This document shows positions 40,794 through 49,600 of a stretch of 64,000 bases of DNA, piece after piece. The stretch's first letter is position 1. Every line of letters begins with the position of its first letter. The stretch comes from Marixanthomonas sp. SCSIO 43207. GTDB taxonomy: Bacteria > Bacteroidota > Bacteroidia > Flavobacteriales > Flavobacteriaceae. A program made the position numbers and the translations under genes. Where the stretch lies: contig NZ_CP063203.1 in NCBI RefSeq assembly GCF_019904255.1, positions 868,001 through 932,000 of the forward strand, written 5' to 3'. The notes beneath the pieces were generated by a model. That model did no database searches. It was not told the origin of the DNA and was given only the letters and a program-made list of their open reading frames with translations.

Positions 40794-41154
40794 TGAGTTT
40801 TTTATCCATATTAAGATGCTCAAGCATTTCATTGGTAAACTTATAATGGCCACGTCTTGTAATGATTTTAAAACGCTCATTACGCATACGTGTTAATACA
40901 TCTAGAAAGCGCCATTTTGATTTTAAAAGATTGGTTCTATCAGACTTTAAACTTACTTCAAAATAATGTTTAACGCCTGCTCGCTCCGCTACAATATCTG
41001 GAGTAATACTTACATCACTTCCTTTCTTATTGTACGATTTAGGGGTCTCATAGCCTTCAATATCGGCCTTAATATTCTCAAATCCTTTGTTCTCTAAATA
41101 CGTAACAGATTCTTTAAGAACTTCGTCGTTTTCCTGCTTATCTCTTTGTACCAT
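40783..41154 (-). CDS. Small protein with a PD-(D/E)xK nuclease-like core
   Basis: This is a 123-residue protein of unknown function. The middle has TPDIVAERAG (51-60) followed by HYFEVSLKS (63-71). That recalls the PD...(D/E)xK core of Holliday-junction-resolvase or restriction-type folds, but the third residue of the ExK triad is Ser and a Lys comes two positions later. The domain may therefore be degenerate or bind rather than cut. The start is taken at the ATG at 41154; a TTG further upstream is less likely. It shares an 11-base tail overlap with the GNAT gene. Confidence 0.55.
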   Translation of the reverse strand: MVQRDKQENDEVLKESVTYLENKGFENIKADIEGYETPKSYNKKGSDVSITPDIVAERAGVKHYFEVSLKSDRTNLLKSKWRFLDVLTRMRNERFKIITRRGHYKFTNEMLEHLNMDKKLIKL

Positions 41155-41201
41155 AACCCATATTATACACAAAATATGTCATTATTGCTATTAAAATTAT
41201 G

Positions 41202-42044
41202 TTAATACCTTGTGTTTATATCCTTTTTTCCTTTAGAAACAACCGTTTTGTTAAAAGGAATTCCTAATTGTGTACCAATACTTTGATCATTGGTATGGTC
41301 GGCAAGATCTACGCCATATTGAATTTTTGAAACGTCATCATACACAAATGTACCAAACAATCGATCCCAGATTGAAAACATATTTCCGAAGTTACTATCT
41401 GTCCAGGGCATTTGAAAATGATGATGAAATTTATGCATATTGGGCGTTACAAATAGATAACTTATTCCTTTATCTATCGATGTCGGTAAACTAATGTTAG
41501 CGTGTGTCCAGTATGTGAAAAGCACACTTAAAATGCGATAAAAAAGATAAAATGCAATTGGCATTCCCATAATAATAACAGCAATAATTGCAAAGGTTTC
41601 TCTTATAATAAAATCAAATGGGTGATGTCTTGTACCTGTGGTAACATCTACATGCTTATCGCTATGGTGTACTATGTGCAAACGCCACATCGCCGGAATT
41701 TTATGTAGTAAATAATGAACTAAATATTGAGCAATAAAATCTAATACTAATAAAGAAAGGAGTAATTCTACCCAAACCGGTGCTTCAACTAGGTGTAATA
41801 ATCCAAATTGCGTATCGTGTAACCAAATAAACACTGCTGCAGTGGCAATACCAAAAATAGCATTGATTATCATTACAAAAGCCAATAGAATAAGATTGGT
41901 TTTTGCATGTTTCCACTTTTTATACGGTAAACGAATTAAACTATAATATCCTTCAAGAATCCAAAAAAACGCTAAAACAAAAAATACCCAGCCGGCTTTC
42001 ATCCAGATGGGCATAGTTTCAAAAAAGCGCAGAAAGGCTTCCAT
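41202..42044 (-). CDS. Sterol desaturase / fatty acid hydroxylase family protein
   Basis: This is a 280-residue membrane protein with four or more hydrophobic helices and three histidine-rich motifs that would bind a di-iron centre. They are HYLLHK, then HIVHHSDKHVDVTTGTRHHP, then NMHKFHHHF. These match the fatty-acid-hydroxylase superfamily, which hydroxylates or desaturates lipid or carotenoid substrates. The protein is smaller than carotenoid hydroxylases, and the substrate is unknown. Its start directly abuts the S41 protease stop. Confidence 0.9.
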   Translation of the reverse strand: MEAFLRFFETMPIWMKAGWVFFVLAFFWILEGYYSLIRLPYKKWKHAKTNLILLAFVMIINAIFGIATAAVFIWLHDTQFGLLHLVEAPVWVELLLSLLVLDFIAQYLVHYLLHKIPAMWRLHIVHHSDKHVDVTTGTRHHPFDFIIRETFAIIAVIIMGMPIAFYLFYRILSVLFTYWTHANISLPTSIDKGISYLFVTPNMHKFHHHFQMPWTDSNFGNMFSIWDRLFGTFVYDDVSKIQYGVDLADHTNDQSIGTQLGIPFNKTVVSKGKKDINTRY

Positions 42045-43667
42045 TTACTTCAAAATCTTTTGGTAACGGTTGTTATCATTTAATACTGAAACAGCTTCTA
42101 ATATTTCAGGATTGTTGTTTAAATGATATTGATACATTCCTTCTCTATAAAAATAACGTTTTAAGATTTCATCACTCAGCAGAGATTTTATTTCGGCTTT
42201 TTTTGCGAGTAATTCTTTTTCTTTGGCTTTGTCAACTTCTGCCATTAATTGGTTATAACTTTGTGTGATAGATTCTTTTAAATCATCATCTTCTGCTCTT
42301 CTAAGCGCTTCAGCAAATTCTTTTTCGGTATCGGTTTCATACTCAAAGTTATTTTGCTTTAAATAGGAAGTAAAATCTTGAAAATCTTGGTCTGTAAACT
42401 CAAAAGCTGAATAGTCTGTTAATTCATTTGAATAGTAATACTGTGTTGCATAATCAAAGATTGCCATGTCTTTTAACAATGCCGTAGTAATGGGGCTATA
42501 CTTTGCAGTTTCTAGTTCAATATCTGGTAAAATACCGCCACCATCATAGACAGAGCGACCACCTTTGGTTTTAAACTCGTTATATTCTTCGGTATCTTTT
42601 CTTATGGGATCACCATTTTCATCCCGGTGCCAATAATCTAACGCTTGAATGCAGCGTCCGCTAGGTGTATAATAACGTGCGATGGTTACTTTAAGCTGAG
42701 TTCCGTAAGTTAGTTTTTTAGGACGCTGAACGAGTCCTTTCCCAAAACTACGGGCACCAATAACAACAGCGCGATCTAGATCTTGTAACCCTCCAGAAAC
42801 AATCTCACTTGCCGAGGCACTACGACCGTTGATCAATACTACTAAAGGAATTTCAGTATCTACTGGTTCAAATTGGGTTTTATATACTTTGTTGTATTTT
42901 TCAATAACCGATTTTGTGGTAGTAATTACTTCGCCTTTATTTACAAATAAATTAACTACATTAATTGCTTCATTTAAAAGTCCGCCGGGATTTCCACGCA
43001 GGTCTAATATCAACTTATCAGCGCCTTGTAATTTTAAATCTTCTAAAGCTGATTTGGTCTCTTGAGTTGTTTTCCTATTAAATTTACTCAAAACAATGTA
43101 CCCAATGTTATTGTCTAGCAACTTATAAAACGGCACCGCATTTACACCCACCTCACCTCTGGTTAGCGTTGTGGTTTCGGTTTTTCCTTGCCGCTTATAT
43201 GAAATAGAAACTGTACTTCCCTTTGCTCCTTTTAGTAATTCGCCAGCATCTCCATCAAAACCCGCAACGGGAGTATCACCAATTTTTATAATTTCGTCTC
43301 CGGCTTTTAATCCTGCTTTATCTGCAGGAAAATCTTGAAAAGGCTCTATGATTATGATTTTATCTTTTGTAGTTCGTACAGAAGCACCTATACCGGTATA
43401 CGTGCCTGAATTTTGAATACGAGCATCTTCAACTTCTTGTTCGTTCCAGTAAACAGTGTAAGGATCCAGATCTTCTAGCATTCCGTTAATAGCTTTATCC
43501 ATCAACGTAGCCGGTGTTACTTCGTCCACATAATTCATGTTTAGCTCTTTGTAGAGCGTAGTGAAGATTTCTATTTGTTTAGCAATTTCAAAGAAATCAC
43601 TTTTAAAACTCACCGTTGTAAACATGATAACCACGGCGATTATTGGGATGAAGATTTTCTTTTTCAT
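42045..43667 (-). CDS. S41 family C-terminal processing peptidase
   Basis: This is a 540-residue periplasmic serine protease of the CtpA/Prc family with a signal/anchor helix (1-20). A PDZ domain lies at about 88-170. The catalytic part has LDLRGNPGGLL (222-231), NGRSASASE with Ser285, and SFGKG with Lys310, the Ser-Lys dyad with the usual spacing of 25 residues. The C-terminal ~100 residues are helical. Such enzymes process or degrade envelope proteins by their C-terminus. It runs straight into the fatty-acid-hydroxylase-type gene. Confidence 0.94.
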   Translation of the reverse strand: MKKKIFIPIIAVVIMFTTVSFKSDFFEIAKQIEIFTTLYKELNMNYVDEVTPATLMDKAINGMLEDLDPYTVYWNEQEVEDARIQNSGTYTGIGASVRTTKDKIIIIEPFQDFPADKAGLKAGDEIIKIGDTPVAGFDGDAGELLKGAKGSTVSISYKRQGKTETTTLTRGEVGVNAVPFYKLLDNNIGYIVLSKFNRKTTQETKSALEDLKLQGADKLILDLRGNPGGLLNEAINVVNLFVNKGEVITTTKSVIEKYNKVYKTQFEPVDTEIPLVVLINGRSASASEIVSGGLQDLDRAVVIGARSFGKGLVQRPKKLTYGTQLKVTIARYYTPSGRCIQALDYWHRDENGDPIRKDTEEYNEFKTKGGRSVYDGGGILPDIELETAKYSPITTALLKDMAIFDYATQYYYSNELTDYSAFEFTDQDFQDFTSYLKQNNFEYETDTEKEFAEALRRAEDDDLKESITQSYNQLMAEVDKAKEKELLAKKAEIKSLLSDEILKRYFYREGMYQYHLNNNPEILEAVSVLNDNNRYQKILK

Positions 43668-43764
43668 GGTGTTATTGTTTTAAAAATGATTCTATTTTAA
43701 CTAGAAATCAAGTATGTTTTTTTAAAATTCAAAAGTTTATAAACAAGTTTCAATTTACCAAATA

Positions 43765-44583
43765 TTATTTCTTCCGTCTTCTAACCAACCACCGCACTAC
43801 CAACAGCACGATAATAACCACAATAAACAATGGCCACAGGTATAATAACCCTAAAAAGAACACCGAAACGCCGTTCCAGCCGCCTTGTAGGGCGTTTTTA
43901 ATTTTTTGTCCGTAGGAAACGGTCACGCCGCTTTCGGCGGTGTATTTATAAAATTCTAGATTAATTGTACTTACCGAAACTCGGTCTTGTAAATACTTTA
44001 ATCTTCCTTGTTTGGCTTCAATCTCTTCACGGATGTTAGAGAGCTCGCGCTCAATTTCGAGCATTTCTTTTACATTTTTAGCTTTTGAAAGAAGTTCTAA
44101 GTAGCGATTTTCCAGTTCGCGTTTTGCTTTTAATCGTGCTTGTAAATCAATAAACTCTTCGGTAACATCTTGTCGTGAGATATCTCGCTGATCAAAATAC
44201 TCCACTCCTTCTGAAACCGAATTGATAAACGCTTGAAAATTTTTGGTAGGTACCCGCACGGTCATATTTCGGAAAATACGATTGTAACTTTTTCCAGAAT
44301 TATCATTGGCAACAAAGCCTTCATATTGATTGGTTAATTGCAGAATTTTTTTGTGAGTATCATCGGGTGAAGGCGTTTCAAAAGCTAGTCGGGCGGTTTT
44401 AATAATTTTCTGTTCTTGTTCTTCAGAAGTGATTCTCTTTTGTTGAATCATGCTTTCTTCAAAATATGCAACATCTTCTATTGCTTCTCCAGCAGGAGAT
44501 GGTGCCGATGGTACGGCGTTGGAGCCTCCACTATTTGAACATCCAAGAATAAATGAAAATAATAATAAGCTAATTGCTTTCAT
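43765..44583 (-). CDS. DUF4349 lipoprotein with a membrane-anchored C-terminus
   Basis: This is a 272-residue predicted lipoprotein. The ATG at 44583 begins MKAISLLLFSFILGC, with a lipobox Cys at residue 15, and this start overlaps the end of rnpA by 14 bases. The DUF4349 core covers about 60-215 and includes a long coiled-coil-like helix (NREIEAKQG-type, around 165-205). A C-terminal membrane helix (about 240-265) is followed by basic residues. The fold and location suggest an envelope sensor or scaffold; the function is unknown. Confidence 0.87.
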   Translation of the reverse strand: MKAISLLLFSFILGCSNSGGSNAVPSAPSPAGEAIEDVAYFEESMIQQKRITSEEQEQKIIKTARLAFETPSPDDTHKKILQLTNQYEGFVANDNSGKSYNRIFRNMTVRVPTKNFQAFINSVSEGVEYFDQRDISRQDVTEEFIDLQARLKAKRELENRYLELLSKAKNVKEMLEIERELSNIREEIEAKQGRLKYLQDRVSVSTINLEFYKYTAESGVTVSYGQKIKNALQGGWNGVSVFFLGLLYLWPLFIVVIIVLLVVRWLVRRRKK

Positions 44584-44935
44584 ATGATATTTTTTTAAGG
44601 AGCGAAACAACTGATTGTTCTAGAAAACTATAATCAGGATTTTCTTTTCCAAGATATAAAAATAACAACGCAAATTTCTTGCCGTTATTGATTATAAGTT
44701 GTTCTTTATTAAGCCTGTAAGCTTCTCTTAATTTTCTTTTAATGTGATTGCGTTGCACTGCCAACTTAAAATTACGTTTGGGAACAGCAAATGCAGCTTG
44801 TGTATATTCTGCGTTTTCTACTTCAATGAAAAATACTTTTACCGGAAATTTTTTGAACGATTTTCCTTCAGTAAAAAGGCGTTCAATGGTTTTTCGGCTT
44901 TTAAGTTTTTCGTGTTTTGGAAATGTTTGACTCAC
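44570..44935 (-). CDS. rnpA: Ribonuclease P protein component
   Basis: RnpA supports the catalytic RNA that trims the 5' end of tRNA precursors. The 121 residues carry the RNase P fold: KLKSRKTIERLF near the N-terminus, and the basic signature RNHIKRKLREAYR at about 64-76, which contacts RNA. The start is a GTG at 44935. It is not next to rpmH/dnaA as in many bacteria, but followed by the DUF4349 gene with a 14-base overlap. A stem-loop terminator lies upstream, so it has its own promoter. Confidence 0.93.
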   Translation of the reverse strand: MSQTFPKHEKLKSRKTIERLFTEGKSFKKFPVKVFFIEVENAEYTQAAFAVPKRNFKLAVQRNHIKRKLREAYRLNKEQLIINNGKKFALLFLYLGKENPDYSFLEQSVVSLLKKISYESN

Positions 44936-44952
44936 AAGGTAAAGATATAAAA

Positions 44953-44985
44953 AGACCTCACAAGTTTAGTACAACTGTGAGGTCT
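44953..44985 (-). terminator. Terminator after the M1 peptidase gene
   Basis: A perfect 10-base inverted repeat AGACCTCACA / TGTGAGGTCT with a 13-base loop is followed on the minus strand by TTTTTATATC. It lies between the M1 stop and rnpA. Confidence 0.88.
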
Positions 44986-45010
44986 GTATTGTAAAAGGTT
45001 TTAGAAAAAA

Positions 45011-46846
45011 TTATTCTACGCCCCAAGTATTATTTTGTGGATTGAGGTCTGCCATACGGTTTGACGCATCAATCTTCATGCTTTTTACTTTTTTACCATC
45101 TGTTATTTCAAATTGGTATGTAGGGTATGCCCAAGCCCAATCTGGTAATACACGGTATTTCATATTTGGATATGGGTTTGGCTTTTCTGCACGAGCCATT
45201 TGTAACGGAATATAAAAATATTCTTCTGTGCCGTCTTCATAGGTTACAAATAAATCAATTGGCATTGGCATTAAACCAATACGTTCAAGTGTTATTGTGG
45301 TTGTGTTTCCTACAGATTCTACACCTTTTATTCCATAGTCTATGGTGTTTGTAGTTTGAGCAAAATCGGTTAAATACCAGTCTAACTCAAAGCCTGATAC
45401 CTTTTCGGCTACGCGAATAAAGTCATTGGGTGTAGGGTGTTTAAAAGCCCAGTCATCAAAATACTTATGAAGTGTTTTTGATAGGTTTTCTTCACCTATT
45501 ACGTATCCTAACTGTGCTAAAAACACAGCTCCTTTGCTGTATGCGTTAATTCCGTAAGAACGGTTGGTTGCATACCTGTCTGCGTGAGTTGTTAACGGCT
45601 GTTCTTGACCACTTTTAGCCATAAACTGATATCCTCGATATGAACCGCTAAAAGGATTAGGACTTTTTTGATTCATTACTTCATTCATTGCCGCTGCTGA
45701 AATGTAACTTGTAAACCCTTCGTCCATCCATTCATGTTTAGACTCATTGGTAGCTAATAAAAACTGAAACCAGGTATGAGCCAGCTCGTGAGCGGTAACA
45801 CCCACTAAACTTTCAAACTTTCGTTCACCGGTGATTAAAGTACACATAGCATACTCCATACCGCCATCACCACCTTGAATTACAGAATATTGTTTGTATG
45901 GATATTCACCAATGTGCTCATTAAAATACTTTAATAACTCTGCGGTTTTGGGTTGTAAGTTTTTCCAATTTTCTTGAATTTTTGGATCGTCTTTATAGAA
46001 AAAATGAAGTGTTACGCCATTAGGGCCTTCATATTTATCGTGCACATAATTATCATCTGCTGCCCAAGTAAAATCGTGTACATTTGGTGCTTTAAAATGC
46101 CAAGAATACTTTCCGTTAACTGGTTTCATGTTTTTCAATCCTTTAGGACCGTAACCGTGACCTACCTCTTCAGGGTTTTCTAAATAACCAGTACCTCCAA
46201 TAGTGTAAGCAGCATCTATGGTAATTTTTACATCATAATCTCCCCAAACGCTATGAAACTCACGCCCTATGTAAGGGTCTGCATGCCATCCTTGAAAATC
46301 ATATTCTGCTATTTTTGGGTACCATTGAGTCATAGAAAGAGCGACACCTTCGGCGTTGTTTCTTCCTGAACGACGAATTTGAACAGGAACTTGCGCATCC
46401 CATTCCATATTAAATGTGGTGCTTTCTCCCGGCTTAATTGGAGTATTTAACTCAACTTCTAAAACTGTACCTACCACCTCATAATTAACAGTTTGACCAT
46501 CTTGTGTTAAGAGAGTTGGTTTTATGTATCCTATTTCAGAAGGTGATAATTTTGAAATACGATCGCCTACTCGACTATCTGGATCTGGGATGGTGCGTGA
46601 ACGAATATCCATTTCACTTCCCGGTTGAAAAGCATTAAAATATAAGTGATAAAAAACCCTGTTTAAAACATCTGGAGAGTTGTTGGTATAAACAAGTTCT
46701 TGTTTTCCTTTGTATTGATAGGTTTCTACATCCATATCAATTTCCATTTTATAATCTACTTTTTGTTGCCAATACGAGGTATTGTTTTGCGCCACAACTG
46801 AAGCAACCATAAAAAAGATAAGGATGTTTCCGAAGAGATATTTCAT
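45011..46846 (-). CDS. M1 family metallopeptidase (aminopeptidase-like)
   Basis: This 611-residue exported zinc peptidase, measured from the ATG at 46846, carries a signal peptide (1-20). The zinc site is HELAH (353-357) with the second Glu at 376 (DEGFTS), and the exopeptidase motif GGMEYA is at 328-333. These are all hallmarks of M1 aminopeptidases. The longer frame begins upstream but lacks a signal-like N-terminus. It probably trims peptides in the periplasm or at the cell surface. It follows the S8 protease gene and is separated from it by a terminator, so the two need not be co-transcribed. Confidence 0.92.
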   Translation of the reverse strand: MKYLFGNILIFFMVASVVAQNNTSYWQQKVDYKMEIDMDVETYQYKGKQELVYTNNSPDVLNRVFYHLYFNAFQPGSEMDIRSRTIPDPDSRVGDRISKLSPSEIGYIKPTLLTQDGQTVNYEVVGTVLEVELNTPIKPGESTTFNMEWDAQVPVQIRRSGRNNAEGVALSMTQWYPKIAEYDFQGWHADPYIGREFHSVWGDYDVKITIDAAYTIGGTGYLENPEEVGHGYGPKGLKNMKPVNGKYSWHFKAPNVHDFTWAADDNYVHDKYEGPNGVTLHFFYKDDPKIQENWKNLQPKTAELLKYFNEHIGEYPYKQYSVIQGGDGGMEYAMCTLITGERKFESLVGVTAHELAHTWFQFLLATNESKHEWMDEGFTSYISAAAMNEVMNQKSPNPFSGSYRGYQFMAKSGQEQPLTTHADRYATNRSYGINAYSKGAVFLAQLGYVIGEENLSKTLHKYFDDWAFKHPTPNDFIRVAEKVSGFELDWYLTDFAQTTNTIDYGIKGVESVGNTTTITLERIGLMPMPIDLFVTYEDGTEEYFYIPLQMARAEKPNPYPNMKYRVLPDWAWAYPTYQFEITDGKKVKSMKIDASNRMADLNPQNNTWGVE

Positions 46847-46871
46847 AAGTATAGTATTAGATTCAAAAAAA

Positions 46872-46898
46872 AGAGGCCTTACCAACGGTAAAGCCTCT
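46872..46898 (-). terminator. Terminator after the S8 protease gene
   Basis: The hairpin AGAGGC-C-TTACC / GGTAA-A-GCCTCT has one C-A mismatch and is followed on the minus strand by TTTTTTTT. It is on the exit side of the S8 gene. Confidence 0.9.
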
Positions 46899-46909
46899 AA
46901 TATAGTTTT

Positions 46910-48589
46910 TTATTTTAAACGAGATTTTTTGTCTGCCATAATCATCGCATTGTACATATTTACCATCTTACCCGATGTTGATATGTTGGTGAAGTTATCT
47001 GTATTTGAATCATCTCCACCTAAGATAACGTTGGTGTTTGAGCTTAATCCGCTATCCATAATTATTTGCTTAATCTCACTTGCAGAAAGATTAGGATAGT
47101 ATGAACGCAGCGTTGCTGCAACACCAGCAACAGCTGGAGCAGCCATTGATGTACCTTGTAAATATTCATATTCGTTTAATGGTGTTGTTGCCCAAATTTT
47201 TACACCAGGAGCAAATACATCTACATTGCTTTTACCATAATTTGAAAAGGTTGCAACCAATTCGCCACCATATTTATAGTTTAATGCACCAACCGTTAAT
47301 ACGTTATCGGCATATTCTGCACCGGTTTTGGTTTGATCATTAGGGTATACTTCTGTTTCATCTAAGTCAATCCCTTCGTTTCCGGCAGCATTTACAATTA
47401 ACACATCTTTTGAAGCTGCATATTTAATTGCATCACGAACCCACTCTGGATGGGTGGTGTAGTATTTTCCGAAGCTAGTATTGATAACTTTTGCTCCATT
47501 ATCTACCGCATAACGAATAGCTAGAGCAATGTCTTTGTCATACTCATCACCATCTGGAACGGCACGAATTACCATTATTTCTACATTTTCGGCAACACCG
47601 TCAATTCCAATTTCGTTATTACGTTCACCGGCAATTATACCAGATACGTGTGTACCGTGCTTGGCATCTTCTTTTTTAGGGTCTGGACCAGAAACTTGAT
47701 TATTTCCATAATTTGTATCGGTAATATCATCTGGATTATCACCTAAAACACTACGGAAATCTTTTTCAAGGTTGAAGTGGTTTTCTAATCTTCCACCAAA
47801 ATAATCAATACCACCTTCTAGTTGCTCAATCACTGCATTTACTGAATCACCATAGCTTAACATTTGAGTCAACATAGCAATTTGTTGCTTTTCTGAAGCA
47901 GTTGGGTTTGATATTGCAGCCAATTCTTCAGCAGTGTAGTCATCTTTTCCAAGTTTTTCAACCATAGCTTCGTGAGCTGGTTTTACTTGCTGTAATATTT
48001 GCTCATAACGAGCTTTGTTTGCAGCAACTTCTTGTTTCTCTTTTTCATACTCAGCTTTTGCTTTGTTGTATAATGCAAAAGATTCGCGGTCTGCTGCACT
48101 AATTGAAGCTTCTGTTTTACCTTTAAACTTTGGTTCTAGTTTTCTCATTATTCGGGTATATTCAAGGTTTTCACCTACAATATCACCCAAAAAGTTCCAT
48201 CCGTGAATATCATCTACGTATCCATTATTATCGTCATCTTTACCGTTACCTGGAATTTCATCTTCATTAACCCAGATAACATTTTTTAAATCTTCATGCT
48301 CTACATCAACACCGCTGTCAATCACACCTACAATTACAGTGCTTCCTTTTTTACGTTTTGAAAGAATTTCATTGTATGTTTTATCAACACTCATACCTGG
48401 GATGGTGTCTGTAATGAGGTCTGCTGCACCCCATCTTTTATATTGCTCATCACTTAGTGGAGCTGTTTTAAGAGGGAGTGTGTCAATGTTTTCAATTGGG
48501 GTTGAAATGATAGGAGCCGTGCTGCTTCCACAACCGGCTAAAACTACTGCAGAGGCAGCAGCAAAAAGGGATGTTTTAAAAATATTCAT
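46910..48589 (-). CDS. S8 family (subtilisin-like) peptidase, lipoprotein
   Basis: This is a 559-residue serine protease with a lipobox LAGC (Cys20). The catalytic residues are Asp91 in GVIDSGVD, His311 in HGTHVSG, Asn403 in AAGNEG (oxyanion hole) and Ser481 in GTSMAAP. Between Asp and His lies an insertion of about 220 residues, including a helical coiled-coil-like part (about 145-270); in most subtilisins this interval is about 30-40 residues. Such S8A enzymes with long insertions occur in Bacteroidota and are thought to be outer-membrane-anchored. A terminator follows. Confidence 0.94.
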   Translation of the reverse strand: MNIFKTSLFAAASAVVLAGCGSSTAPIISTPIENIDTLPLKTAPLSDEQYKRWGAADLITDTIPGMSVDKTYNEILSKRKKGSTVIVGVIDSGVDVEHEDLKNVIWVNEDEIPGNGKDDDNNGYVDDIHGWNFLGDIVGENLEYTRIMRKLEPKFKGKTEASISAADRESFALYNKAKAEYEKEKQEVAANKARYEQILQQVKPAHEAMVEKLGKDDYTAEELAAISNPTASEKQQIAMLTQMLSYGDSVNAVIEQLEGGIDYFGGRLENHFNLEKDFRSVLGDNPDDITDTNYGNNQVSGPDPKKEDAKHGTHVSGIIAGERNNEIGIDGVAENVEIMVIRAVPDGDEYDKDIALAIRYAVDNGAKVINTSFGKYYTTHPEWVRDAIKYAASKDVLIVNAAGNEGIDLDETEVYPNDQTKTGAEYADNVLTVGALNYKYGGELVATFSNYGKSNVDVFAPGVKIWATTPLNEYEYLQGTSMAAPAVAGVAATLRSYYPNLSASEIKQIIMDSGLSSNTNVILGGDDSNTDNFTNISTSGKMVNMYNAMIMADKKSRLK

Positions 48590-48601
48590 TTTTAGTAAAA
48601 A

Positions 48602-49462
48602 TTAATTAAATAGTTCATTAAAAGTAAAAACCTGATCTAAGCGAACGCCTTTTTCAGTGTGTTTTACGGTTATTATTTGGTTATGAGCATCGTGCTCCAA
48701 AAAAAGATAATACTTATTGTCTGCCGCTTGATTGAGAAACTTTTCTTTTTCAGATAAAGTAAGTAAAGGACGTGTATCATAGCCCATTACATACGGTAAG
48801 GGTAAATGACCGGCCGTTGGCAAAAGATCTGCCATAAAAACCAATTTTTTTCCTTTGTAATCAATATGCGGAATCATTTGTTTATCGGTATGTCCATCTA
48901 CAAATAGAATGCCGAAATCCATCTCATTTGATTGAGAAAAGTTACCGGAAGCTTTATCAACAAAGTGAAGCTGTCCGCTTTCTTCCATTGGTAAAATATT
49001 TTCTTTTAAAAAAGAAGCTTTTTCTCGAGGATTTGGGTTTACAGCCCATTGCCAATGCTCTTTATTACTCCAAAATTTTGCATTTTTAAAAGCCGGTTCA
49101 TAACCGGTTCGGTCTTTGTTCCATTGTATGCATCCACCACAATGATCAAAGTGAAGGTGCGTCATAAAAACATCTGTAATGTCATCACGATGAAAACCGT
49201 GTTTTTGTAATGATTTGTCTATTGAATCATCTCCCCATTGATAATAATACCCAAAGAATTTTTCACTTTGTTTATTTCCCATTCCAGTATCTATAAGGGT
49301 AAGACGGTCGCCATTTTCAATAAGAAGGCATCTGGCGGCCATATCAATCATATTATTATTGTCTGCGGGATTGGTTCTATTCCATAATGATTTGGGCACT
49401 ACACCGAACATAGCACCACCATCCAATTTAAAATTTCCGGCTTCAATGGGGTACAACTTCAT
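48602..49462 (-). CDS. MBL-fold metallo-hydrolase
   Basis: This is a 286-residue metallo-beta-lactamase-fold protein. The metal-binding motif is THLHFDHCGG (about 110-119), with a further His/Asp in VDGHTDKQM and a C-terminal LEHDAHN. The overall pattern is that of cytoplasmic MBL hydrolases such as quorum lactonase or glyoxalase-II relatives; no substrate can be named. No signal peptide is seen. It lies 12 bases after the S8 protease start, transcribed in the same direction, and is divergent from the antiporter gene. Confidence 0.87.
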   Translation of the reverse strand: MKLYPIEAGNFKLDGGAMFGVVPKSLWNRTNPADNNNMIDMAARCLLIENGDRLTLIDTGMGNKQSEKFFGYYYQWGDDSIDKSLQKHGFHRDDITDVFMTHLHFDHCGGCIQWNKDRTGYEPAFKNAKFWSNKEHWQWAVNPNPREKASFLKENILPMEESGQLHFVDKASGNFSQSNEMDFGILFVDGHTDKQMIPHIDYKGKKLVFMADLLPTAGHLPLPYVMGYDTRPLLTLSEKEKFLNQAADNKYYLFLEHDAHNQIITVKHTEKGVRLDQVFTFNELFN

Positions 49463-49600
49463 AATCTTAACTTTAAAGTCTGCAAAATACTAAAAGCGAT
49501 GCAGTCCCTTAGGTGTGTAGTTAAATATTTGTATTATTTTTAACAAAAAGTTAGCTTTTGCGAAATTTTAAAAGAAGCTATATTACCCAAAAGGAAATTT

